Source: Asterias amurensis (lineage: Eukaryota; Echinodermata; Asteroidea; Forcipulatida; Asteriidae). From it: a stretch of 64,000 bases of DNA. Numbering within the stretch: the first letter of the stretch is position 1; each line of letters starts with the position of its first letter. The DNA is taken from positions 23,455,202 through 23,519,201 of the forward strand of contig NC_092653.1 of NCBI RefSeq assembly GCF_032118995.1, read 5' to 3'. The notes under the pieces are model-generated. The model saw nothing but the letters and a program-made list of their open reading frames with translations, did not search any database and had not been told where the DNA came from. Shown here piece by piece: positions 24,901-37,288 of the stretch. Position numbers and translations under genes: made by a program.

Positions 24901-26099
24901 CCTTCCTGCCACCAGTGAAAATGTCTCTCAGTAATTAAATGATTGCATTAAAACATTCAATTAACTACATTTGTAAATAGTATAAACTTTTATTGACACA
25001 ACTCAAAGCAATCTCTTTTAAATCTTGAGTAGCAAAGATTACATCACACACACAATATATGCAAGTTTGCAAGACAAAGAAACTTTGCAACCTCTAAGAA
25101 ACATTTACAGCACAAAAAAAACACACACTTGAATCATTAATAAGATCACATTTGACACCCGAACACAATTATATTAACAAAACCATTTTCTGTGCATGCA
25201 TATTGTTGGAATGTTTATAGATGTCAAAAGGTGTAGCCTTTTGTAGCCTTTTGTAGCCTTTTGAACTCAAAGAGACCATACTTTTTAGATTTCAATGTAA
25301 AGGGATTGTATACAGTGTGTAGATAGAACCCAATGCTTGTTTTAATACTAATTAGTTGTAAATATTTTCCTTTCCTTTCATTTAATTTCATTTCAAAAGG
25401 TGGTAGTGTTTTTAAAATATTGTCAAAAATCTAGAGTGGTTTTGTCAACGCAGGAATAATACTCTGCAATTGGAATCTGCAATCTGCAATTGGAATCTGG
25501 GAAGCATTACCGCAACAACGCTTCTCAGATTCAAATGTAGGGGAATAAAAAGTGATAGGTTTTCCCATTTCAAAATGAAAAGTTTGTCAAAATATGCACT
25601 ATTTTTTATTAAAGTTGCTGTACTTCTTACCAGGTAAGTTTTATGGTAATTAATTTCCAGAGCAATACCAATTATATACAGACCCTTTAAATCTACATAT
25701 GCAAGTCTCTCCAAGTCTATGCTTTACACACAGAAAACAAACCAACACACTTTTAAACGTGCCCTGCACCCAAGCAGCACAGGCAGGAGGTAAGTATCAT
25801 ATCCATGCACTCATAAATTACCATTGATTTTGGGGCATCCACGTCAGGGACTACTTTACCAGTTAGGTAACCTAAATGGTGGTGGTGAGACCAAAGTAAG
25901 AGTGAGGACTTGATCGATCTAAGTGTTTACAGCACCCCCGGCAATGCCATACAGCATGTCCATGACATGACCTTCCTATTTTTTCTACTAAGCCACTAAA
26001 TAGGTAGTACCTTTCTTTAAGCAGTGCCACCAAGTTGAATAAAAGACATTTGCCAATACATTTAATTGTTGCTAAAGACGTTTTGTACTAAAAGATGTG

Positions 26100-29000
26100 T
26101 ATAATTTAGTTGTGCAGAGTTTTTCTTGTCTTTTGAGTACTGTGAAAGGTTTGACAAGTCGAACTCGGCCTATCGTTACCGAAGGTGTGAACACCCCATG
26201 GGACAGGCTGAGTTCTCTAAACTTCCTTCTCCAGCCAGTACCCAACCGGAGCTTGGGTAGCTGTCTCGAACTAGCTGTCTCGAACCAGTCCCCTTCCTTT
26301 ACTCTTAGTGGGGACACCAAACGTAAGGTGGGCTCTGGCAAGGGTCATATGAACCAGATCACAGATCATATGAACCAGAATACTGCCCGAGGGAAGCCCG
26401 ACAGGGACAGGGTAAACAAGGCGATGTTAACCCCTAGCCCCTTAATGTTGGGCATCCTGACATGGTGAGTCTCCTTGGCTTAGTCAGCTTGACCAACCCA
26501 CGCCCGTTCAGCACAGTGGAAATCTCCACGAGATGCCAGGGCCTGGGGATTATCCACAGCCAAAGAATTAACCTGTTGCTCTGGTAACCCTGTGCCCCCA
26601 TTTTTTTATGAAATGTTTGATTTTTCACAGCCCTTCCAAAGAGGACAAAAACATCTCAGAATGATGTATAGTAGACCATCCATTGTTGTTCTTTACCCAG
26701 ATTTGCACTCCATCCAGCGTGCCTTGTCCAGGGTACCCGGAAATTCACGCTCCCAGGAACTAAATTGTCCCTCAAGCTCAGATACCTCGACGATGACGAG
26801 TTGGCACAACTGCTGCGCCCAACCTGATCCCGACTGACCCGGCGAGGTATCTGCCCCTGGAGGGAGAAGAAATCAACTCCCTCCTTAAGAAAAGGGTGGT
26901 GTATTATGAACCATTAGGACAAGTCAGACTTTGCCTGTTGGTACCTAGGGTATGAAGACCCACAGGACAAGCCAGGTCCTTGGAGGAGTCTTTAGGGAAA
27001 ACTACCTTCTCCAACAAGTACCCCACCTACTAGCGCTTACAGTCAAAAACGGCTAAGGGTGTTGGCAGTTGAGTTGTCGGGGTAGCTGTCTCAAAGCGGT
27101 CCCCTACCCAGGCCCCTACTAGCGGGCATCCAAACGTATATGGCAGGCTCTTGGAACGATCGTATCAACCAGATCAATTATGCCGGAGTGAAGCCAAAAA
27201 GGCCCAACAGGAACAGGGTAACTGAGGCACTGCGTAAAGTCTCCATTCACACCACGTCTCATCCCCTGACATGGGAAGACCTGACATGGGGAATCTCCAT
27301 GGCCTAGTCAGCTTGATCATCCTACGCCCCAGGGCACAGTGGAAATCTCCAAAGGATGCCAGGACGGGTTATTACCCGGTTTCCTGGGCCAGCCAACAGA
27401 TCCTCTTGTCCACAGCCCAGAATTTACCTGTTGCTCTGGTAACACTGTGTCCCAATTTCCAACCGAAATTTGGTCGGTTTTTCATGGGGACATTAAAAAA
27501 GATACGGTCCCGCCATGTTAAAACGCAGACTTGATATTCAATGTCAGCCCTGGCATGCGTCAGGCAGTCAACCCCTCTGAAGAGGCAACCCACTCTGGCA
27601 CCATTCGTGTTCTTTACCCAGTTGCACTCTGTGCAGGGTGCCCTGTCCAGGGTGCCTGACTATTTACGCTCCCAGGAACCAACTCATTCCTCACGCTCAG
27701 ATATCTCTGATGATGAGGACAAGTTGGCACAACTGCAGCGCCCAGCCTGATCCTGACTAACCTGGCAATGTGCCAGGACCTCGAGGGGGAAATCAACATC
27801 CTCCTTCAGTGGTGTTTTAGGAATCATTTGACATTGTGGACTTTGCCTGTCATTACCAAGGGTATGAAGAGCCCCCTGGGACAGGCCGAGTCCTCAGAGG
27901 ACTGTTTAGGGATAACTACCTTCTCCAACCAGCACCCCAGCTAGCGCTTACAGTCACAAACGGCTAAGGGTGTTGGCAGTTGAATGTTGTGGTAGCTGTC
28001 TCAAAGCAGTCCCCCACCCTGGCCCCTACAAGTGGGCATCCAAACGTATAAGGCAGGCTCTTGGAACGATCGTATCAACCAGATCAATTCTGCCGAAGTG
28101 AAGCCAATAAAGGCACATCAGGAACAGGGTAAATGAGGCACTGCGTCAAGTCTCCATTCACGCCACGTCTCATCCCCTGACATGGGGAGTCTCCATGGCC
28201 TAGTCAGCTTGATCATCCTACGCCCCAGGGCACAGTGGAAATCTCCAAAGGATGCCAGGATATGTTGTTACCCGGTTTCCTGGGCCAGCCAACAGATCTT
28301 CTTATCCACAGCCCAAAATTTACCTGTTGCTCTGGTAACCCTGTGTCCCAATTTCCAACCGAAATTTGGTCGGTTTTTCATGGGGTCATTCAAAAAGGAA
28401 TAAAATCCTTAGGACGGTCCCCCAATGTTAAAACGCAGACTTGATCTTCAATGTCAGCCCTGGCATGCGTCAGGCAGTTGACCCCTCTGAAGAGGCAACC
28501 CACTCTGGTGTGGTGAGCCTGCACCCATTTGTGTTCTTAACCCAGTTGCACTCTGTTGAAGGGTGACCCGCTAGGGTGCCCAACTATTTACGGGAACCAT
28601 CTCATTCCGCACGCTCAGATATCTCTGACGATGAGGTGGGCAAGTTGGCACAGCTGCAGCGCCCAGCCTGATCCTGACTAACCCGGCAAAGTGCCAGGAC
28701 CTCAAGGGGGAAATCAACTTCCTCCTCAAGAAAATAGTGGTTATGAATCATTTGACAATTTGGACTCTGCCCGTCATTACGGAGGGTATGAAGAGCCCCC
28801 TTGGACAGGCCAAGTCCTCAGAGGACTGTTTAGGGAACACTACCTTCTCCAAACAGTACCCCAACCGGCACTTGCAGTAACAAACGGCTATGAGTGCTGG
28901 CAGTTCTGTGGTAGGGTAGCTGTCTTAAACCAGTCCCATTCCCAGGCCACATAGTTGGAAGTCCAAAGAGGGGAGGGGGGAGGGGGAGACCCAGGCAGCA

Positions 29001-31720
29001 AGGGGTTTTCAAACCAGATCAATGCTGCCGGATGCAAAACCTTGCAAGGCCAGCCAGGACAGGGTAAACGAGGTGCCGAGTTTAGTCTCCATTCATCATT
29101 TCGCACCCTGACATGGCATGTACACCCTGATGAGGATAGTCAGCTTGATCATTCCCCCTGCCCCCCCCCCCTCCTCCCTCAAAGTAGAAATCTCCACAGG
29201 ATGGCAAGACGGGTTACTACCTGGGCCCAATTTCCACTGCTAAACGATAAGTTCGGGCTAACTGGCGAAAAAAAATGCCAAGGTCCAAGCGTATTTCATA
29301 GGTAAGCAGAACAATTTGGCAACCATATTGCGCGTCTACCATGAATTTGCATTGGGATGTCATATATTTTTGGGCGGCAGGCACCAGAAGGTTAGCATGC
29401 CTTTTCGTGTGCTTATGTTTAGCAGTGCTGTGAAATTGCACAGTAAGCACGAAATCGGATGCTAAGCAGTGCTATGGAATTGGGCACTGGTCTCCTGGGC
29501 CAACCACCAATGTTCTTCCTGACGTATTATCCGCAGCCTAAGAAGTTTAACCTGTTGCTCTGGAAACCATGTGCCCCAATATCACTCGAATTTTTTGGGG
29601 GGTTTTCATGGGGCCTTTCCAAAAGGAACAAAAGATCTTGAAAGGGTGTGAACCTCGTTCATCATCAAGCTCTGATAAATCCTTGGGTCGGTCCCGCCAT
29701 GTTAAAATGCCATCAGGCGGTCAACTCGATCTCTTGTGCTGAGTTTTTTTGGACGATCAGCCCCATCTCAGCCTTCATGTCAGCCCTGGCGAGGAGGCAA
29801 CCCACACTCGCCAGCCACCAGTGATTGACTATCGCTGGATGATTCGGGGCCCAACAGAAATAAACATCCTGCTGTGAGCCTGCACCCATTGGTGTCCAGG
29901 TTCAGGACTCATATGCAGCGTGCCCTGTCCAGCGTGCCGGACGATTCACGCTCCAAGGAACCAACTCGTCCCTTCTGATTTCTCAAACATTGACAAGGAC
30001 GAGTCGGCACAGCTGCAAGGCCCAACTTTTTCCTGTTCAACCTGACTCAGTACCAGGCCCTTTAGAGGGGGATCAACTTCCCCCTCAAGATGACGGCGGA
30101 GATTATGAATCATTTAAAAATTCAGACTTTGCCTGTCGTTACCGAGGGTATGAAGAACCCCCACAGACAGGATGAGTTATCGGGAGGAGAACTGTTCGGG
30201 GGGAAAAAAATCTTTCCAACCAGCTCCATTTCAGCCTTTTGGCGGGTTTGGGACTCCCTGCAGCGTCCTCTGTCCATGATGCCTGACCATTCACACTGCC
30301 AGAAACCAACTCGTCACTCACGCTCGGACATCACCAGAGATAACAAGGACAAGTTGACACAGCTGCAGCGCCCAGCCTGATGCCAACCCCTGCAGCGAAG
30401 CGCCAGGCCCTCGAGGGAGAAATCAACTCCCTCCTGGGAAGAGGGCGATGTATTATGAAACATTTGACAAGTCGGACTTTGCCTGTCATAACCAAAAGTA
30501 TGAACACCCCTTGGAGAGATCAAGTTCTCGGAGAAATGTTTAGGGGAAACTATTTCTTTAACCAATACCCCACCCAGCGTTTGCAGTAGCAAATGGCTAT
30601 GGGTGCTGGCAGTTCCGCTGTCGGGGTAGCCGTCTCAAACTAGTACCCTTCCCTGGCCACTAACCAGCATGTGTCTGAACAGATGGCAGGCCCCGGTAAG
30701 GCTTGTACAAACTAGGGTAAATGAGCTGCCGAGTCGAGTCGAGTCTCTGTTCACCACCAGGGCATCCCTAAATGGGGAAAAACCTAGCGTAACGAGTCTC
30801 ATGGCTTATTCAGCTTGATGGGTTATTACCTTTTTCCTGGGCCAGTCAAGAGTGGGTGTTCCTCTCAAGGGATTATCTACAGTCAACCCTTCTGAGGCCA
30901 ACCACCAGTGATTGACCATCCCAGGATGACTACGCCCAATGGGAATTACCTCTGACCATAAGCCTGCAACCATCTAAAGTACCATGCACCCTATCACCCA
31001 CCTTAGCAGGTTCGGGACTCTATGCAGTGTGCACTATCCAGGGTGCTCAAAGATTCACGCTCCCTAGAACAAACTCGTCCCTCGGCTCGGTTATCTCAGA
31101 CGATGAGAAGGACAAGTTGGCACAGCTGCAGCGAAGTGCCAGGCACCAGTAAGCATTACCGTTCGGCCATTGCCGCTGTTGACGGTAATTTCTCCATATC
31201 AGACCCTCGGACAACTTTAAGGGTAACTTTAAGACAACTTTAAACCTCCAGTTTAAAATCAACTGATGGTGTGCATCCCCACATTCAGGGTGCATGTCGA
31301 CCATCTTTTCCCCGAGTACCAAAGAAGGAGCCCGACATGTGGCAGCCAATGCTAATCCAGAAGGACACATGTCAAGTTACTTCCAAGCCGATGTTGTCAG
31401 CCTCATTGAACTTGAAGGACGCATACCTTCATGTCACAGTCATGGCTGATTGAATCTTTGGGGAAAACATCCTGTGGACGAGGCAGTCCCTGGTCACCTC
31501 CAAACAAGGAATGCAACTTGCTGCATTGTCTTGAGGCAGGTGACCTTAAGCTCCTTCAAGCCGAGGCTTGCATGTATGAGCCGATGAATGCTAAAAATAG
31601 TTTGGAAAGCATTCCTTGGAAGTCATTTGATCAAAAGCAAATCCAGTCGAGGGCACGCTTTAGGAACCTTTCTAGTAGTGATGGACTTCAAGGAGTTGAC
31701 AGTGGGTTCCTCAAATTGTG
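26100..31720 (+). mobile_element. Decayed retroelement, probably DIRS-type, with tandemly repeated 5' region
   Basis: The same block recurs with its marker GTAGCTGTCTCAAA...AGTCCCC at about 26258, 27088, 27998, 28920 and 30627, so roughly 0.8-0.9 kb apart except one longer gap holding a nested MITE (29221-29490). Each block encodes broken gag-like text such as ALSRVPDYLRSQEPTHSS, SRSDISDDEDKLAQLQ and FRENYLLQ. At about 31396-31452 a frame reads SASLNLKDAYLHVTVMAD. This matches the S-x-D-L-K-D-A-Y-x-H-V motif of reverse transcriptases of DIRS/PAT-like elements, with the first catalytic Asp region altered to Asn. All frames are interrupted by stops and shifts, so the element is dead. I see no tyrosine recombinase remnant, so the DIRS assignment rests on the RT motif alone. 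Confidence 0.55.
29221..29490. mobile_element. Nested MITE, GGGCCCAATTTC family
   Basis: Left CTGGGCCCAATTTCCACTGC; right CAGTGCTATGGAATTGGGCA. It interrupts the repeated gag-like block of the retroelement, so it inserted after that block was duplicated or decayed. Confidence 0.65.
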
Positions 31721-31729
31721 AGAGCTGAA

Positions 31730-32530
31730 GAAAATGGGAGCAGTCGGCAAGGTCGAGCATTGGTCAATGGGCTATGACAGGTATTATCCGTAGTGGTACC
31801 ATGTCAATAGTCAGCATAGTGGCTGAAACCAGAGTCTGGGTCTGCCTCAGCTGACGGCCTTTTTTTAGGTCCACCTCGGCAAGGGAGTAAGTTTGTGCTT
31901 AGGCTTGCCGCTGAGGAAGCAACAGGATTGCCATTGCCTGTGGGCTTTGGTAGTTTTTGTGCTGTCTAGGGGACTGCAGCAGGATATTATTGTCACCTGT
32001 CCCAGTCGTCCCCCCCCCCCCACCCAGGAGAATAATTTCTCCCCATCAAGGCCGGGCTCAAACCATAGGCTAATCCAGTACATGCTCTGCCCTTCCCATG
32101 CAAGTCCGTAGCAATTTTAAGACCGACCCAAATGCGACATGACATTGTAGCTATCCACAAGCAAAACTTTATTTTATGGGGAAAAAAGCAGACAAATACA
32201 TAAACATTATCGATTAAAAACTATTCATGCATAACATGAGGTGAAACAAGTAAGGCAAGTAACTAAAGTATTTTATCCCTTGTTATGTTTCTAATAAAAC
32301 ACCTTTTGGATTCAGAAATTAAAATTGCAATGATGCACACTTGTGCGATGTTTGAAACAAAGACCAAATTTGTATAATTTCATAAAAATAATTCAAAATG
32401 TACCAGCGCCAGCCAATCACCCAGAACCCAGCGTCTCTTTTGACCATGTACATCAGATAATGAGACAGGGCTCCACTAGAATCAAAGATAAACCTTTAAT
32501 ATTCGCTAAAATGTTACACGTTCATTTTTG
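31730..32530. other. No gene seen
   Basis: This is transitional sequence between the dead retroelement and the conserved-core array. It contains a C run near 32010 and short motif-free open frames. Confidence 0.4.
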
Positions 32531-34500
32531 GAGGGGAGAGGTTACCAGCACATCACCCTCAGCCAAGATCCTCAGCATCTGGCTTGATCTAAAATTCAAA
32601 ACATACTAGGCACCTATGACTTTCACAAAAAAAATACACAAACAAAAATTTTTAATTTGTGGGGGGGGGAGCAAGCCTCGAATAACAAAGATACCCTTTA
32701 ATAGTTTCATGTAATACCTTCAATAAACCCCTCGGCCAAGACCCTCAGCATCTGGCTTAATATGGTGGTTAAAAACTCTGTGGGCTTCGATGAAAATTAC
32801 TTCACAATCAAAGGCGCAAAAAGATAGATGGGACAAACATTAACTTTAAGAGGGGAGAGGTTACCAGCACATCACCCTCAGCCAAGATCCTCAGCATCTG
32901 GCTTGATCTAGAATTTAAATTTTACTAGGCCCCCCCCCCCATAGGCCCCTACTTAGACGGACAAAAAATTTCCCAAATAACGATAGTACAAAAACAGTCC
33001 CTTAAATGTCTCTCAAGTTTAAGAGGGGAGAGGTTACCAGCACATCACCCTCAGCCAAGATCCTCAGCATCTGGCTTGATCTAGAATTTAAACTTTACTA
33101 GGCCCCCCCCCCATAGGCCCCTACTTAGACGGACAAAAAATTGCCCAAATAACAATAGTACACAAAAATACACTTAAATGTTTCTGAAGTTTAAGAGGGG
33201 AGAGGTTACCAGCACATCACCCTCAGCCAAGATCCTCAGCATCTGGCTTGGTCTAGAGTTTATATCAAAATCTGGGTTTTCACAGTACAATGTACTTTCT
33301 ACAGAAACCAAATTGCCAAAAGAATGATTGGGCAAAATTTAACACTCCCATTAATGTTTCAAAATTAATGTTATAAAATTTAGAGGGGAGAGGTTACCAG
33401 CACATCACCCTCAGCCAAGATCCTCAGCATCTGGCTTGATCTAGAGTTTATACCAAAATCTGGGTTTCACAATAGATTCTACACAGAAACAAATTTGCCC
33501 AAAGAGTTATAGGACAAGATAAACATTTACTTTAACGATTCAAAAAATGCTATTTAAGAGGGGAGAGGTTACCAGCACATCACCCTCAGCCAAGATCCTC
33601 AGCATCTGGCTTGGTCTAGAGTTTATACCATAATAGTCTGGGTTTGCACAAAATTATCTATAGAAACATCCTCAGCATCTAGCTTGGCCTTGGGTTTAAA
33701 ATCAAACTGTTTGTTTTCACAATAATTTGTAAAGAGATAAAGGTTTTCCGAAGGGTCATCATAATTTCGTGTCATCACACATCTGCTTGCCAATGTTGGA
33801 CAACTTGGAGTCCATTGTCATTGGCTGTTGCAAGGTCCTCTGTGGTGTTAACCAGCAAGCCACATGATCAGAAGGTGGTCCAATAGTCTTGGGTCCTTGT
33901 CCGCACAGGCACTCCAAAGGTTGATAGGCACAAAGGTTGTTTAAAAGGACATGTTTGCAATTGGTAGTTTGGAGATCCTCAGCATCTGGCTTAACCTACA
34001 GTTTATACAAAAATCTGGGTTTCACAATATTTTCTACAGAACAATGATAGGACAACGTTAAAAGTACCCTTTAAGTTTCAAAATTGATGTTTATGAGAGG
34101 AGAGGTTACCAGCACATCACCCTCAGCCAAGATCCTCAGCATCTGGCTTGGCCTAGAATAAGTACCAAAATCTGGGATTTCAATTTTTTTTCTTTACAGA
34201 AACAAATGTGTCCTAAGAATTGTAAACACTGATAAATATTCCCTTTAATGGTTCTCAATTGAAGTTAAAGAGGGGAGAGGTTATAACCAGCACATCACCC
34301 TCAGCCAGGATCCTTAGCATCTGGCCTGGTCAAGAGTTCATACCAAAATCTGGGTTATCACAATAATTTCTACAAAAAGGTTTTGTCCAAAGATTTATAA
34401 GATATTCTCTTGAATGGCTCTCAATTAATGAAAGGAAAGGAGAGGAGAGGTTACCAGCACATCACCCTCAGCCAAGATCCTCAGCATCTGGCTATGCCTA
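32531..34500. repeat. Array of a highly conserved 60-bp core at about 173-bp spacing
   Basis: Full cores start at 32531, 32850, 33023, 33195, 33383, 33558, 34095, 34270 and 34441. Partial cores lie at 32731, 33668 and 33971. Where adjacent, spacing is 171-188 bp. The core begins GAGGGGAGAGGTTACCAGCA, continues CATCACCCTCAGCCAAGA and ends TCCTCAGCATCTGGCTT. It is almost invariant, whereas the 110-bp intervals between cores have diverged strongly. The core can fold as GAGGG...CCCTC followed by AGCC-A-AGAT / ATCT-GGCT around a 7-base loop. In the - strand it has an open frame reading QMLRILAEGDVLVTSP. A segment around the word AGTCTTGGGTCCTTGTCC is also duplicated (about 33770-33960 and 34560-34780). 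The function is unknown. Confidence 0.85.
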
Positions 34501-34799
34501 GGGTTTTAAGTGAAATATTGGTTTTTTACAATTGTGTGTGTAAGATGAATTTTTTTCTGAAGATTCATCATCATTTCAAGTCATCACACCATTGTTGGGC
34601 AACTCAGAGTTCGTCATCATTTCCCTCTGCAAGGTAAGCAAGCCAAGCTTCAGTAGGAGTAGGTGGTCCATAGTCTTGGGTCCTTGTCCAGACTGCCAGT
34701 GCTGACTGGGAGTGTCGACTGCGAGTGCGCAGTCCGAAGGTCGATAGGCACAAAGGATGTTAAAAGGACATAATTGCATGGGTGATTTGCATAACATTT

Positions 34800-35050
34800 T
34801 CTCAGTTTGTATGGCGAGTGAAGATTGGAGATCAGTGATGAATCGTGTGGTATTATGGGGAGGTAGTCATCGAAGTGTTGAATCTAGGTGCTGGAAATCT
34901 CCCTCCCCATGACTGCATATTGGAGACCACCGAAAGTTATCCAATGGTAAGATTGCTTAAAAACGTTGAATATGCATTTCATTCAATTAAAAACCCACTT
35001 CAGTAGAACATGGAAGTTTCATAAAATGCCAATTAGTACAGCTATAACAC
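34800..35050. other. No gene seen
   Basis: Unique-looking spacer between the conserved-core array and the - strand exon series. I found no motif. Confidence 0.35.
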
Positions 35051-36821
35051 AGATTTCCAAAACATTACCATAATCATCGGAAATACATGTACCACCTTAA
35101 CCTTTAACATAAATTTATCAACAAATTAAGGTTCTAATCCAACTAATCCAGTTCAGTTCTGCAACAAGCATTGATCAGGTGAGTGCAATGTTTTAGAGTT
35201 CTTGTGATGTCAGTTAGTTCTGTGTGCTTGTGTCCATGGTAGACCGGTGCCTGCATGTGCAACTTCTTTTCTTTAATCTGCAGTGGAGGCCATAAACATT
35301 TCTTTAGTCTGCTGCTCGTGACGTTAATCATAGATTCGGCTGTGGCTTTGGAGGGCCCATAATACTTATTGTCTGAAATAATTATAGTGTTCTTGAATAA
35401 AATAAAGTTCTTGTATGAGCGAGGTCTTGGTTTCATCAGCGAGGTCTTGATTTCACAGAGAAAAGACAATGTTCGTGAGGTGCTCTTAGGGTTATCGATG
35501 TTGTATTTCAAATTGTTCGACAGTTGTAAAAGCTTGTGATCTTTTTTTCACTCCTCGAAATGCTACTCTGCAGTGCGTTCATTCATCGACTCCAGACTCC
35601 TGTGCAGTCCATACTCAACACAATGGGGTTGCTATCTGTAAAAAATAGTAATCAATGTCAAATGAAAACATATTACTTGGAATTTTAGCAAGATGCTACT
35701 TAGAATAGAAATTTTGTATTCAAGGCAAAAGTGAACAGTCTATGTACAAATATTCTGAAAAGTTCCCAAGAATTTGTGTATCAGAAAGACTTGAATTGAG
35801 CCCCTGAATAAAGGCTTTTCAAATTGACTATAAAAGTTGTCCAAGATTAGACATGTACGAATGATTATAATAGTTTCATTAACAATAGAGTTATTACAAT
35901 ACAATTAGTATGAACCTTACAAATTATGCACGTTAACATTTAAATTATGTTTGTTTTATTAGACTCACCAATGAAGGCTTCGGTTAAATCATGTTTGTCA
36001 GTTTACAGGCAATTCCAGACAGCGGAAAGTTTAACTGACATCATTGGTAGAACTGGAAAAAAAAACCCAGACAAACGTACAATATTAGAAAGTTGTAACT
36101 GGAATAACGTAGGTGTGGTATAGGGTTTCAACAAATGTCATCGTCTCCAACTGAGTATCAAGAAATTTTGTATTCAAGGCAAAGGTGAAATGTCTATGAA
36201 CAAATATTTTGAAATGTTCCCAAGAATTTATGTATCAGAAAGACTTGAATTGAGCCCCTGAATAAAGGCTTTTCAAATTGACTATAAAAGTTGTCCAAGA
36301 TTAGACATGTACGAATGATTATAACAGTTTCATTAACAATAGAGTTATTACAATACAATTAGTATGAACCTTACAAATTATGCACGTTAACATTTAAATT
36401 ATGTTTGTTTTATTAGACTCACCAATGAAGGCTTCGGTTAAATCATGTTTGTCAGTTTACAGGCAATTCCAGACAGTGGAAAATTTAACTGACATCATTG
36501 GTAGAACTGGAAAAAAAAACCCAGACAAACGTACAATATTAGAAAGTTGTAACTGGAATAACGTAGAAGGTGTGGTATAGGGTTTCAACAAATGTCATCG
36601 TCTCCAACTGAGTATCAAGAGTTCATTAACAATATTATTATTATTCAAGTTATTACATTACAAAAAATATGAACCTTTCAAACTATCAAAAATAATTTTT
36701 AGAAAATGTTTGTTTGATTAAACTCACCGAGGAAGAGGAAGGATACTGTTACATCATATTTGCCAGTTTACAGGCAAATCAAGACAGAGGACAAATTTAA
36801 CTGGCATATATTCTGGTAGAA
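35050..36821 (-). ncRNA. Candidate spliced transcript with triplicated non-coding exon
   Basis: On the - strand, three similar exons lie at 36821-36728 (94 nt), 36506-36423 (84 nt) and 36052-35969 (84 nt). Each has acceptor TTTTTTTCCAG/TTCTACCA and donor consensus G/GTGAGT. A further acceptor TATTTTTTACAG at 35635 opens a candidate terminal exon. All three frames of the repeated exons contain stops, so they could only be untranslated or part of a long non-coding RNA. The exons sit within a tandem duplication of about 450 bp (35712-36160, 36163-36620) plus a diverged third copy (36620-36870). That all three copies keep splice signals is suggestive, but transcription is unproven. Confidence 0.35.
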
Positions 36822-36870
36822 CTGGAAAAAAACAGACAAACGAATAATGTTAGAAGTTTGAAATTGGTTT
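35712..36870. repeat. 450-bp tandem duplication with diverged third copy
   Basis: TTTTGTATTCAAGGCAAA begins copies at about 35713 and 36165. Each ends with TCATCGTCTCCAACTGAG near 36140 and 36595. The two are nearly identical. The third copy (from about 36620) keeps only the part from GTTCATTAACAAT through the splice-like exon and is clearly older. Confidence 0.85.
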
Positions 36871-37288
36871 TACACCAAAAACCTGCAGTAGAAGACAAAT
36901 ACAGGTATTAAAACATCAAAGTTTCATCTCAAACTGAAGTAGGATTGTAGAGGTCACAACTATACACAAAGCATCTTCAGTAAGGAAGAATCTGAAGGCT
37001 TTAATGGTGAAAATACCCCGTTTAATTCATACTAGAAAATGGTGATATGATTTTGCTATTTAAGAGTAAAATTTCTCAGGGAGGAGTCCAAAATTTAAGA
37101 ATGGAAACTCTTGGTTTAACCTTCCGTGCAATGTTTGTACCTCAGGAGAACACACTGTGGATACATGAGGTTCAATCCCAAACTGATCACTTGTTTCAAA
37201 TCAATTTTTTGTTTACTCCCTCAGGCTCCAATTTCAAAAGGTTTTTAATACCCCATTAAATGCTGTGTAAATGTTTTTAGTAACCTAC

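Larger units (their letters stand above)
23510..26080. other. AT-rich stretch without a gene
   Basis: No exon is supportable. It contains a 32-bp palindrome (24284-24315), one TTAA-flanked MITE (24518-24900) and a tandem TGTAGCCTTT decamer repeated three times near 25232-25262. Confidence 0.5.

Noticed and set aside
32531..34500. CRISPR array (conserved repeat with variable spacers)
   Set aside because: The genome is eukaryotic, the core is 60 bp with about 110-bp intervals that are themselves related to one another, and there are no cas genes.
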